Positions 8,244 to 14,818 of a DNA stretch of 21,423 nucleotides are shown here, in pieces. The stretch lies in the NCBI GenBank assembly GCA_007128865.1, contig SKWP01000069.1, positions 1-21,423 of the forward strand, read 5' to 3'. The DNA is from Paracoccaceae bacterium (lineage in GTDB: Bacteria; Pseudomonadota; Alphaproteobacteria; Rhodobacterales; Rhodobacteraceae). Position numbers and translations under genes: made by a program. Each line of letters opens with the position of its first letter. Position 1 is the first letter of the stretch. A model generated the notes under the pieces. That model ran no database searches. It was not told the DNA's origin and saw only the letters and a list, made by a program, of their open reading frames with translations.

Positions 8244-8831
8244 ATGCCCGCAAAGCCCGCCCCGAAGGATGACACCACCATTGAGGAACCGCCGCGGAAA
8301 CGGGGTGGCAGACTGGCCATGATCCTTGGCCTGCCGCTGGGGGCGGCTGCCTTTGCCGGCATGGGGTTTGGCGCCGGCTGGTTTCTTTATGCCGAAAGCA
8401 ACTCGCCCATGACGCAGGCCCTGCGCATGATCGACCGCCCCGCCGAGGCCGCCACCGCCGCCCCGCGCGGCGGGATGCCTGCCCTGACGCGGCGCACGCC
8501 CGATGGCGACGCCTTTCAGACCACCTATTTCACCTTTGACGAGCCGCTGACCACCAATCCCAAGGGATCGCGCCGGTTCATCCAGCTGGGTGTCACGCTG
8601 TCCACCCAGTACGACGCCAAGGTCATGGATCACGTCAGGAAGCACCAGGCGGCCCTGCGCTCGGACATGCTGGCGGTGATCGGCGGCTTTTCCGAAGACG
8701 AGATGACCGGCAGGGAAGGGCGCGAGGCGCTTGCCGCGGCGCTGCGTGATGCCATCAACAGCCGGCTTGAGGCGATCGAGGGCTTTGGCGGGGTCGAGGG
8801 CGTATTCTTTCCGTCATTCGTGCTGCAATAG
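8244..8831 (+). CDS. fliL: flagellar basal body-associated protein FliL
   Basis: FliL is an inner-membrane protein that rings the stator and supports torque; in R. sphaeroides it is essential for rotation. The protein is 195 aa. It has a charged, Pro-rich cytoplasmic N-terminus (1-23), one membrane helix at about 24-48, a ~40-aa linker and a periplasmic domain. That domain contains FIQLGVTLST followed by ALRSDMLAVIGGFSEDEMTG. It ends in the typical short hydrophobic tail (VEGVFFPSFVLQ). The ATG at 8244 is preferred over an in-frame TTG at 8226 that overlaps the fliK stop, because GAAAGA lies just upstream as a ribosome site. Confidence 0.92.
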   Translation: MPAKPAPKDDTTIEEPPRKRGGRLAMILGLPLGAAAFAGMGFGAGWFLYAESNSPMTQALRMIDRPAEAATAAPRGGMPALTRRTPDGDAFQTTYFTFDEPLTTNPKGSRRFIQLGVTLSTQYDAKVMDHVRKHQAALRSDMLAVIGGFSEDEMTGREGREALAAALRDAINSRLEAIEGFGGVEGVFFPSFVLQ

Positions 8832-8838
8832 GCAAGCC

Positions 8839-9843
8839 ATGGCCAAGCAGCGCAAGCTTTCCGCAACCGAGGTCGCCGCGCTTGTCGGCGGGCTCAGCGA
8901 TGATCTGATCAAGCCCGATGATGTGGAACTGCACAACGGCCAGCCGGTAAGGCCGTTTTCCTTCAGCGCCGCGCAGAATTCGGGGATCGGGGAATACCAC
9001 GGGCTGCGCATCGTGCATGAACGGTTCTGCCGGGTGGCCCGCGCCGCGTTCCTTCCGATGCTGCGGTTTCAGCCGCGTCTGTCAAGCTTTCAGCCCGAAC
9101 TGATGAGCTTCGAGGATTACCGCAACGGGCAGGAGAATTTCCTGTCGCTGACCATCAGCGCCTCCGACGAACTGCGCGGCAATCAGTTGATGGTGCTGCC
9201 GCCCGCCTTCATCGCGCTTCTGACCAACGCCTATTACGGCGGCGGCGTGGCGGGGCCGAAGGTTCGGCGCAGCGAATTCACCGCCACCGAACACCGGGTG
9301 ATCGAGCTGATCACCGACCGGCTCAATTCAGCGCTGCAACTGGCCTGGCGCGATCTGCTGCAGGTCAGCTTCACGGCCGTCAGCCGGGACGAGAACATGC
9401 AGTTCGTGGCCTTTGCCGAGAATGAGGAAAAGGTCGTTTCCTGTTCCTTCATGGTCGAGATACCGGGGCATGAGGCGGCGACCTTCGACATTCTCTATCC
9501 GCTGCAGATCCTCAAGCCCATTGCCGGCCTTCTGCGGTCGCGCATGCAGTCCGATCAGCTGAGCGAGGACAGAAGCTGGCGCGAGAAGCTGGAAGCGGCG
9601 ATCCTGAACATCCCGCTGACCGTGTCGGCGCGGTTGTGCCAGCCGCAGGTTCCGGTTGCGCGCCTTATGCGGTTTGGCGAGGGCGATGTGATCCCCGTGA
9701 CCCTCGGGCCATCGGTGGAGGTTCTGGTCGAGGATCTGCCGGTGTTTCAGGCCCAGCCCGGCGATCAGGGCGGTCATGCAGCCATAGCCATCCTGCGCCC
9801 GCTTGGCGCTACACCCGAAACGACAGGAGCAAGCCATGACTGA
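8839..9843 (+). CDS. fliM: flagellar motor switch protein FliM
   Basis: FliM is the C-ring protein that binds phospho-CheY and reverses or stops the motor. The protein is 334 aa, normal for the family. The N-terminal peptide LSATEVAALVGGL (7-19) aligns with the conserved CheY-binding LSQ.EIDALL element. The middle CheC-like domain has GLRIVHERFCRVARAAFLPM. The C-terminal SpoA domain, about residues 250-325, contains VPVARLMRFGEGDVIPVTLG. The ATG is 7 nt after fliL. The stop lies 5 bases into fliN, giving an 8-bp overlap (9836-9843). Confidence 0.95.
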   Translation: MAKQRKLSATEVAALVGGLSDDLIKPDDVELHNGQPVRPFSFSAAQNSGIGEYHGLRIVHERFCRVARAAFLPMLRFQPRLSSFQPELMSFEDYRNGQENFLSLTISASDELRGNQLMVLPPAFIALLTNAYYGGGVAGPKVRRSEFTATEHRVIELITDRLNSALQLAWRDLLQVSFTAVSRDENMQFVAFAENEEKVVSCSFMVEIPGHEAATFDILYPLQILKPIAGLLRSRMQSDQLSEDRSWREKLEAAILNIPLTVSARLCQPQVPVARLMRFGEGDVIPVTLGPSVEVLVEDLPVFQAQPGDQGGHAAIAILRPLGATPETTGASHD

Positions 9844-10120
9844 GCAAATCAGACGCCAGGCCCCCGAGCATCTGCGCCTATTGGAGAATATCGACGTGTC
9901 GCTGACCGTCGAGGTCGGTCGCGCGCAACTGACCATTCGCGATCTGCTGCGCCTTTCCGAAGGCTCGGTGATCGAACTGAACCGGCTTACCGGCGATCCG
10001 CTGGATGTGCTGGTCAACGGCACGCCCATCGCCAAGGGCGAGGTGGTGATGGTTGGTGACCGGTTCGGCATCCGCTTCGGCCAGATCATCACACCCGAGG
10101 AACGCGCCGACGCGGTGTAA
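9836..10120 (+). CDS. fliN: flagellar motor switch protein FliN
   Basis: FliN forms the base of the C ring and docks FliH. The protein is 94 aa, the compact form with essentially one SpoA domain and a short N-terminus. The core NIDVSLTVEVGRAQLTIRD is followed by LLRLSEGSVIELNRLTGDPL and VNGTPIAKGEVVMVGDRFG, an almost textbook FliN pattern. ACAGGAGC is a good ribosome site 5-6 nt before the ATG and sits inside the end of fliM. The gene ends in two adjacent stops (TAA TAG), and a 260-bp intergenic region follows, so it is probably the last gene of the fleT operon. Confidence 0.95.
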   Translation: MTEQIRRQAPEHLRLLENIDVSLTVEVGRAQLTIRDLLRLSEGSVIELNRLTGDPLDVLVNGTPIAKGEVVMVGDRFGIRFGQIITPEERADAV

Positions 10121-10172
10121 TAGGGAATCCGTTTGTTCGGTTCGGGAAGTGTGGGTGGCGACCGCCCGAGGT

Positions 10173-10257
10173 GGGCGCAGAAGCGCCCGCGTCGTGCCGG
10201 AGGCACGCCTGCGGCGTGACGGGGGCGGGCGGGCGCTGCCCGTGCTGGCGCACGGGC
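10173..10257. repeat. cluster of short GC-rich inverted repeats after fliN
   Basis: Four short hairpins lie in 85 bp. They are GGGCGC/GCGCCC (10173-10188, loop AGAA), CGTGCC/GGCACG (10193-10207), CACGCC/GGCGTG (10204-10218) and GCCCGTGC/GCACGGGC (10238-10257, loop TGGC). The second and third share bases 10204-10207 and cannot form together. None is followed by a T tract, so they are not classic intrinsic terminators. They may stabilise the 3' end of the fleT-fliN message or be a REP-like dispersed repeat; the window cannot decide. Confidence 0.55.
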
Positions 10258-10261
10258 GGGG

Positions 10262-10273
10262 AAGGACCGTTGG
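10262..10273 (-). promoter_or_regulatory. candidate activator site upstream of fliO promoter
   Basis: AAGGACCGTTGG (CCAACGGTCCTT on the minus strand) occurs here and, in the opposite orientation, at 13741-13752. In each case it ends 43-44 bases before the first base of a sigma-54 promoter. Repeating an identical 12-mer at matched distance from two promoters of the same class suggests an enhancer (UAS) for the FleQ/FleT complex. Its role is inferred from position only. Confidence 0.4.
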
Positions 10274-10316
10274 TGGACCGAACTGATCAAACGGATCCGG
10301 TGTAAGCCGCGCGGCG

Positions 10317-10333
10317 CTGGCACGATCCTTGCA
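10317..10333 (+). promoter_or_regulatory. sigma-54 promoter of fliO-flhB operon
   Basis: CTGGCACGATCCTTGCA is a full -24/-12 match: GG at 10319-10320, GC at 10331-10332, ten bases between. Transcription should begin near 10344, giving a leader of about 37 nt before the fliO ATG at 10381. It matches the promoters at 13797 and 18597 at all positions except the three-base spacer core. Confidence 0.93.
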
Positions 10334-10380
10334 GCCACCCGGCAACCGGGCGGAAAGCCCGCCTGCAACCGGGAAAGACA

Positions 10381-10662
10381 ATGGACCTCGTGCGCTTCGA
10401 TCAACTGCTGGTGCTGGCCCTGTTCATGGCCGCCCTTGGGGTGGCCTGGCTGCTTGTGCACCGAAACAGGCAGCACCTTTCGGAAAGGCTCCACCGCGGC
10501 CGGCGCCTGCATCTGTCCGAAAGCCAGAGCCTGGGCGGAAACATGCGTGCCACGCTGCTTGCAGTCGACGGGCGCGAATTCCTGCTGGTGCATGGCAAGG
10601 CCGGGGTCACGGCGCTGCACGCGCTTGACCCCGCACCCGGCATTTCCGGGGGGCAGTCGTGA
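10381..10662 (+). CDS. fliO: flagellar biosynthesis protein FliO
   Basis: FliO is a small bitopic protein that assists assembly of the FliP ring of the export gate. The protein is 93 aa. It has a single membrane helix at about residues 8-26, then a basic stretch (HRNRQHLSERLHRGRRLHL) and a small soluble domain. That domain holds RATLLAVDGREFLLVHGKAG, the pattern expected for FliO. It is the first gene after the sigma-54 promoter at 10317, and its stop overlaps the fliP start. The family is weakly conserved, but the position directly before fliP makes the call secure. Confidence 0.9.
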   Translation: MDLVRFDQLLVLALFMAALGVAWLLVHRNRQHLSERLHRGRRLHLSESQSLGGNMRATLLAVDGREFLLVHGKAGVTALHALDPAPGISGGQS

Positions 10663-11396
10663 TGCGGAGTGTGCTTTTCGCGGCTTTCGCCCTGTTGCCC
10701 CTGCCTGCACTGGCGCAGGGCATCCCCGCGCTGACCATGACCGAGGCCGATGGCGGCACAAGCTGGTCGCTGTCGCTGCAGATCCTGGCGCTGATGACCG
10801 CGCTGACGGTGCTGCCGTCGCTGCTGCTGGGCATGACCGCGTTTACCCGCATCATCATCGTCCTGTCGATCCTGCGGCAGGCGCTGGGCACCCAGCAGAC
10901 CCCACCAAACCAGGTGCTGATCGCGCTGGCTCTGTTTCTGACCTTCTTCGTGATGCAGCCGGTCTTTGTGGAGGTGCATGATCAGGCGCTTGGCCCGGCA
11001 CTGGACGGCCAGATGCCCCAGGCCGAGGCGCTGGCGACCGCCGGCGAGATCATCAAGCGTTTCATGATCGAACACACCCGCCAGACCGACCTGCTGATGT
11101 TTTCCGACCTGGCCGGCGAAGGCCCCTATGCAAACCCCGAGGATGTGCCCTTTCATGTGCTTCTTCCGGCGTTCCTGACATCCGAACTCAAGACGGCCTT
11201 CCAGATCGGCTTTCTTCTGTTCCTGCCGTTTCTGGTCATCGACATCGTCATTGCCTCGATCCTGATGGCGCTGGGCATGATGATGGTGTCGCCGGTGATG
11301 GTGGCGCTGCCCTTCAAGCTGTTGCTGTTCGTGCTGGTGGATGGCTGGGCGCTGACCGTCGGATCGCTGGTGGCGGGTTACGGGCTGGGGGGCTAG
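10662..11396 (+). CDS. fliP: flagellar export gate protein FliP
   Basis: FliP is the pentameric core of the type III export channel in the inner membrane. The protein is 244 aa. It has a cleavable signal-like N-terminus (MRSVLFAAFALLPLPALAQG), then the strongly conserved MTAFTRIIIVLSILRQALGT and the QTPPNQVLIALALFLTFFVM helix. The C-terminal half contains LPAFLTSELKTAFQIGFLLF followed by LPFLVIDIVIASILMALGMM, both FliP signatures. A GTG at 10659 is in frame one codon upstream; the ATG at 10662 is preferred. Four bases separate its stop from fliQ. Confidence 0.97.
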   Translation: MRSVLFAAFALLPLPALAQGIPALTMTEADGGTSWSLSLQILALMTALTVLPSLLLGMTAFTRIIIVLSILRQALGTQQTPPNQVLIALALFLTFFVMQPVFVEVHDQALGPALDGQMPQAEALATAGEIIKRFMIEHTRQTDLLMFSDLAGEGPYANPEDVPFHVLLPAFLTSELKTAFQIGFLLFLPFLVIDIVIASILMALGMMMVSPVMVALPFKLLLFVLVDGWALTVGSLVAGYGLGG

Positions 11397-11400
11397 GGCG

Positions 11401-11667
11401 ATGGAGTTCAATGACGCCACGGACCAGCTGCAGCTTGCCTATTTCACCATACTCAAGGTCGCCGGGCCGGTGCTGGCCGTGGCGCTGCTGGTGGGGCTGG
11501 TGATCGGCATTCTGCAGGCGGCGACCTCGATCAACGAAAACACGCTCAGCTTCGTGCCGAAACTGGTGGTGGTGTTTCTTGCCATGGCGCTGGGCTCGGC
11601 CCTGATGCTCGGGGTGCTGTCGGATTACTTCCTGTACGTGTTCGACCAGATCCAGGGCATCCGGTAG
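11401..11667 (+). CDS. fliQ: flagellar export gate protein FliQ
   Basis: FliQ is the small helical-hairpin subunit that wraps the FliP-FliR export core. The protein is 88 aa with two hydrophobic helices (about 14-38 and 50-75). The conserved ILQAATSINENTLSFVPKLV loop between them is diagnostic of the family. The order fliP-fliQ-fliR with gaps of 4 and 11 nt matches nearly all flagellar loci. Length and composition are normal. Confidence 0.96.
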   Translation: MEFNDATDQLQLAYFTILKVAGPVLAVALLVGLVIGILQAATSINENTLSFVPKLVVVFLAMALGSALMLGVLSDYFLYVFDQIQGIR

Positions 11668-11678
11668 GGGCGCGGGGG

Positions 11679-12479
11679 ATGGAGGGCGCCTTTGTCACCC
11701 TGCCCGGCATGGACATTGCCCGCCTTGGCGATCTGCTGGCGGCGCAGATCTTCGCGATGCTGCGCGTCGGCGCCTTCCTGATTGCGGCGCCGGTGTTCGG
11801 CGGGCGGTTCGTGCCCTTGCCGGTGCGCATCGTTGCGGCGGTGTGCCTGTCGCTTGTCGTGCCCCAGCTATACCCGATGCCCGATGCCGAAACGCTGGCG
11901 GCCCTGTCCGCGGTGCCCATGGTGCTGGCCGAAATCGCGCTGGGGGTCACGGCGGGGCTGGTGCTGACGATCCTGTTCGGCGCCGCTAGCGTTGCCGGCG
12001 ACCGGGTGGCCAATGCCGCCGGTCTGGGCTTTGCCATGCAACTCGACCCGACGGCGAGCGGGCAGACACCGGTAGTGGCGCAGATCTTCAGCCTGTCGCT
12101 GATGATGGTCTTTCTGGGCATGGACGGGCATCTGCACGCCCTGCGGATCGTGCTGGACAGCTATGCCGCCTTTCCGCCCGGCGCGTCGCTCGACATTGCG
12201 GCGCTGGCCACGGCGGGGATCATGGCCGGGGCTTCGATGTTCGCGCTCGGCGCGTCGCTGATGCTGCCGGTGGTGGCGGGGCTCTTGGTGCTGAACCTGT
12301 CGGTGGGGGTGCTGACACGCTCGGCTCCGCAGCTGAACCTGTTTTCCGTGGGCTTTCCCATCACCATCCTGATGATGTTCGTGCTGCTCTGGTTGAGTGC
12401 GCCCAATCTTCTGGCGGGGCTTTCGGTCATCGCCGGCGACGGGCTGCGCGACCTGCGCGACCTGCTGGCCGGGCCATAG
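11679..12479 (+). CDS. fliR: flagellar export gate protein FliR
   Basis: FliR is the single-copy component that closes the FliP5-R1 export channel. The protein is 266 aa with about six hydrophobic segments. Recognisable stretches are FAMLRVGAFLIAAPVFGGRF near the N-terminus, VLAEIALGVTAGLVLTILFG, and the late LPVVAGLLVLNLSVGVLTRS plus APQLNLFSVGFPITILMMF. These are the hallmark of FliR. The start at 11679 follows a purine-rich GGGGCGCGGGGG. An ATG ten codons later (11709) aligns better with shorter homologues, so the first ten residues are uncertain. Confidence 0.95.
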   Translation: MEGAFVTLPGMDIARLGDLLAAQIFAMLRVGAFLIAAPVFGGRFVPLPVRIVAAVCLSLVVPQLYPMPDAETLAALSAVPMVLAEIALGVTAGLVLTILFGAASVAGDRVANAAGLGFAMQLDPTASGQTPVVAQIFSLSLMMVFLGMDGHLHALRIVLDSYAAFPPGASLDIAALATAGIMAGASMFALGASLMLPVVAGLLVLNLSVGVLTRSAPQLNLFSVGFPITILMMFVLLWLSAPNLLAGLSVIAGDGLRDLRDLLAGP

Positions 12480-12488
12480 GAAAACCCG

Positions 12489-13634
12489 ATGGCCGCGCCC
12501 GACGACAGCGCCGAACGCACCGAGGAACCGACGCCGCGCAAACTGGAACAGGCGCGGCGCGACGGGCAGGTGCTTGCGTCAAAGGAGATGATGGTCTTTG
12601 CCGCCATCGCGGCCGCAACCGTGGTGCTGCTGATGCTGCCGGTGTTTGCGGCGTCGATCATGGCGCGCTGGCAACAGTATCTGCTGAACCCCGCGGGCCG
12701 GGGCGAGGAGGTCCTCTTGCATGCCCTGCATCAGGGCGGGCGCGATGTGCTGCTGGTGGCGGGCATTGTCGGGCTGCCGGTGATGGTACTGATGATCGCC
12801 ACGCAGATTTCCATCGGCGGGCTGAACTGGACCGTCAAGGGCTTTGCCTTCAAGCCTGACAAGATCGATCCGCTCAAGGGGCTCAAGCGCATGGTCTCGG
12901 CCACGGCGCTGGTGGAACTGGGCAAGGCGGTGGGCAAGGTCACGCTGCTTGGCTGTGTGGTGCTGGGCGGCCTCTATCTGGGCCTTGGCCGGCTGACCAT
13001 TCTGGGCATGGTGCCGTTGGCGGATGCCCTGCGGGTGGTGTTCCGGCTGGCCATGGGCATCTTTGCGGGGCTCACGCTGGTGCTGGGCCTGATCGCGCTG
13101 GTCGATCTGGTCTGGCAGGCGCACAAGCACCGCAAGCAGTTGCGGATGACCATCGCCGAACTCAAGCGCGAAACGCGCGAGGACAATGGCTCACCCGAGG
13201 TCAAGGGCAAGCTGCGACGCCTGCAGATGGAGGCCAGCCAGCGAACCGCGCGCGAACGCGGCGCGCTGGAAAACGTGCCCGATGCAACCGCCGTGATCGT
13301 CAACCCCGCGCATTTTGCCGTGGCCCTGCGCTATCTGCCCGACCGCGACGAGGTGCCGGTCATCCTGGCCACCGGGCGCGATGCGCTGGCCCTGCAGGTG
13401 ATCGACCGCGCGCGGGCCGCCGCGATTCCGGTGCTGCGCCTGCCGCCGCTGGCGCGTGCGCTCTATTTCACGGGCGATATCGGCCAGCCCATTCACGAAG
13501 GGCTGTTTGGCGCCGTTGCGGCGGTGCTGGCGCATGTCTGGCGGCTGGAACGCGGCCTGCAGGATGACCTGCCCGACATCGACCTGCCGGCGCAGATGCA
13601 GTTTGACGCCAATGGCCATGCCGCAGGGCCATGA
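12489..13634 (+). CDS. flhB: flagellar export switch protein FlhB (NPAH variant)
   Basis: FlhB is the export gate protein that changes substrate specificity from hook to filament after self-cleavage. The protein is 381 aa. Its N-terminus (AERTEEPTPRKLEQARRDGQ) is the family signature. Four membrane helices follow, and then the cytoplasmic linker and autocleavage domain. The cleavage loop reads N272-P273-A274-H275, where the family consensus is NPTH. The surrounding VIV and FAVALRY are normal. The Asn-Pro bond that is cut is retained. The gene ends the fliO-flhB operon, and 222 bp without a gene follows. Confidence 0.96.
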   Translation: MAAPDDSAERTEEPTPRKLEQARRDGQVLASKEMMVFAAIAAATVVLLMLPVFAASIMARWQQYLLNPAGRGEEVLLHALHQGGRDVLLVAGIVGLPVMVLMIATQISIGGLNWTVKGFAFKPDKIDPLKGLKRMVSATALVELGKAVGKVTLLGCVVLGGLYLGLGRLTILGMVPLADALRVVFRLAMGIFAGLTLVLGLIALVDLVWQAHKHRKQLRMTIAELKRETREDNGSPEVKGKLRRLQMEASQRTARERGALENVPDATAVIVNPAHFAVALRYLPDRDEVPVILATGRDALALQVIDRARAAAIPVLRLPPLARALYFTGDIGQPIHEGLFGAVAAVLAHVWRLERGLQDDLPDIDLPAQMQFDANGHAAGP

Positions 13635-13729
13635 TCGCAGCGGGCAGGGGTGCGTCGTGCCGCCGACGGGATGGAACGGCGCCGGTCCGGGCAAGGTGGC
13701 GCCATGGCTGATGCGGACCCCGCGTGGCC

Positions 13730-13752
13730 GGTCCGGTTGGCCAACGGTCCTT
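13730..13752 (+). promoter_or_regulatory. candidate activator site with palindromic core
   Basis: The stretch contains the perfect 10-bp palindrome GTTGGCCAAC (13736-13745). It is framed by GGTCC on both sides and includes CCAACGGTCCTT (13741-13752), the same 12-mer found upstream of the fliO promoter. It ends 44 bases before the sigma-54 promoter at 13797. It is a good candidate for a FleQ/FleT enhancer. Binding is not shown by the sequence alone. Confidence 0.42.
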
Positions 13753-13796
13753 TCCCGCCCGCGCGCAAACCTTGCATCGGATCTGCGCCCGGCGGG

Positions 13797-13813
13797 CTGG
13801 CACGCGGCTTGCA
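13797..13813 (+). promoter_or_regulatory. sigma-54 promoter of the three-gene motF-like unit
   Basis: CTGGCACGCGGCTTGCA has GG at 13799-13800 and GC at 13811-13812 with the required ten-base spacing. The predicted start is near 13824, and the first ATG with a strong ribosome site is at 13857. This places the unit that follows in the same RpoN-dependent class as fliO and motA. Confidence 0.92.
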
Positions 13814-13856
13814 GGCAGATGGGCAACCACGATTGCTGACGGAAAGGAAAGGCCAG

Positions 13857-14099
13857 ATGCCCCGCAATCCGACCGAATGCCGCCGCTGCCTTCAGGCCCG
13901 GCGGCTGGCAAGTTTCTGTTTCGCGGGCTTCGCGCTGGCGCTGGTCGTCTCGGCGACCGACCCGGCGCAGGATGCCGCCCGGCAGGCCGCGTTGCTGCTG
14001 TGCGGCATGCTTGCCGGTGTCGCCATCTTCCGCCACCCCGTCGCCCGGTTCCTGCAAATGCTGGTTCGTGGCCGGACCGGCAGCGGGGCGCGGCCATGA
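13857..14099 (+). CDS. 80-aa two-helix membrane protein with N-terminal Cys pair, function unknown
   Basis: I do not recognise a family. The ATG is preceded by GGAAAGGAAAGG, one of the strongest ribosome sites in the window, 5 nt away. It lies 33 nt downstream of the predicted sigma-54 transcription start. The 80-aa product has Cys8 and Cys11 (ECRRC), two hydrophobic helices at about 18-33 and 44-58 separated by a short acidic turn (TDPAQD), and a basic tail. A topology with both ends in the cytoplasm is likely by the positive-inside rule. Its stop overlaps the start of the MotF-like gene (ATGA at 14096-14099), so the two are probably translationally coupled. A longer in-frame start at 13650 lies upstream of the promoter and was rejected. 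Confidence 0.72.
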   Translation: MPRNPTECRRCLQARRLASFCFAGFALALVVSATDPAQDAARQAALLLCGMLAGVAIFRHPVARFLQMLVRGRTGSGARP

Positions 14100-14785
14100 C
14101 CGACAATGCCGAAACCCGGATCGAAGAGATCACGAAACAGGCGCTGGATGCAGCCCAGCTTGCCACCGAAGCGGCGCATGAAGCCGAAGCCGCCATAGCC
14201 GCGCGCAACGAGGCCGCGCAAGCGCTGAACAGGACCGCACAGCAGACCCGATGGTTGCTGACGGGGGCTGCGGCCGGGGCCGTGCTGGTGCTGGTGGCAG
14301 GCGGGCTGTTCTGGGCCCGGGCCTCGGGCAATCTGCACGATGCGGCCGCGGTGCAGGCCGCGGCAACCGCCGGGTTCGTGGAAAACCTCATGCAGATGAA
14401 CGACGCGCTCGATCATATGCAGGGCGTCATCGCAGAAGCCCGGGCGCAGGCATCGGAAACCGACGCATCGCTCAACACCCTGATCCTGCAGCTTGATCAA
14501 CGGCTGGAAGACACTGGCCTGACCTTGCGCGAGGCCGCCGCACGGGCCGCCGGGAATGGCATGGAATGCCCCGATCTGCTGGTGTCCCTGGCCGAGGTCG
14601 AGCTCAACCTGGCGCGCCGGCTGGACGGGCTGGTTGCCACCGCTTCGGCGGTTTCGCAGCCGCCACCCGCCGCCGTACCCGAAGCCCGGCCGCGCGCGGC
14701 AACGCCCCGCCCGCCGGCGCAGCCTGCCCCCCCGCCCGCAAGGCGCACGGCACCGGCCGAACCCAACCCGTTCCGGTTTCCCTGA
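14096..14785 (+). CDS. motF: MotF-like bitopic flagellar rotation protein
   Basis: The product is 229 aa. Residues 1-52 are Ala/Glu-rich and probably a cytoplasmic coiled coil. A single membrane helix spans about 53-73, and residues 77-185 form a helical, presumably periplasmic region. The last 45 residues are Pro/Ala/Arg-rich. R. sphaeroides MotF is a bitopic protein of similar size with a periplasmic C-terminus. It is encoded in the Fla1 cluster, localises with the motor through FliL and MotB, and is required for rotation. Size, topology, operon position and sigma-54 promoter all agree, but I cannot align sequences here, so the symbol is provisional. The start codon overlaps the preceding stop; no other start is credible. 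Confidence 0.6.
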   Translation: MTDNAETRIEEITKQALDAAQLATEAAHEAEAAIAARNEAAQALNRTAQQTRWLLTGAAAGAVLVLVAGGLFWARASGNLHDAAAVQAAATAGFVENLMQMNDALDHMQGVIAEARAQASETDASLNTLILQLDQRLEDTGLTLREAAARAAGNGMECPDLLVSLAEVELNLARRLDGLVATASAVSQPPPAAVPEARPRAATPRPPAQPAPPPARRTAPAEPNPFRFP

Positions 14786-14802
14786 TCCCGTAGCGGGGAT
14801 CA
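14783..14802 (+). other. hairpin spanning the motF-like stop codon
   Basis: TGATCCC (14783-14789) pairs with GGGATCA (14796-14802), a 7-bp stem with a 6-nt loop. It begins at the TGA stop of the MotF-like gene and ends 16 nt before the next start. No T run follows, so full termination is unlikely. It could limit exonuclease decay or modulate translation of the next gene. Confidence 0.45.
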
Positions 14803-14818
14803 TGCTGCGGTGAGACGA

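Noticed and set aside
6548..8362. 604-codon minus-strand frame opposite fliK
   Set aside because: It mirrors the Pro/Ala-rich FliK repeat region, giving Gly/Arg-rich nonsense.
13636..13856. Open frame starting at 13650 that would extend the 80-aa protein to 149 aa
   Set aside because: The extension covers the candidate enhancer and the sigma-54 promoter, and has no ribosome site. The ATG at 13857 has a strong one.
14793..14812. Possible sigma-54-like GG-N10-GC spacing before the PDZ-like gene
   Set aside because: It lacks TGGCAC and TTGC; in GC-rich DNA this spacing arises by chance.
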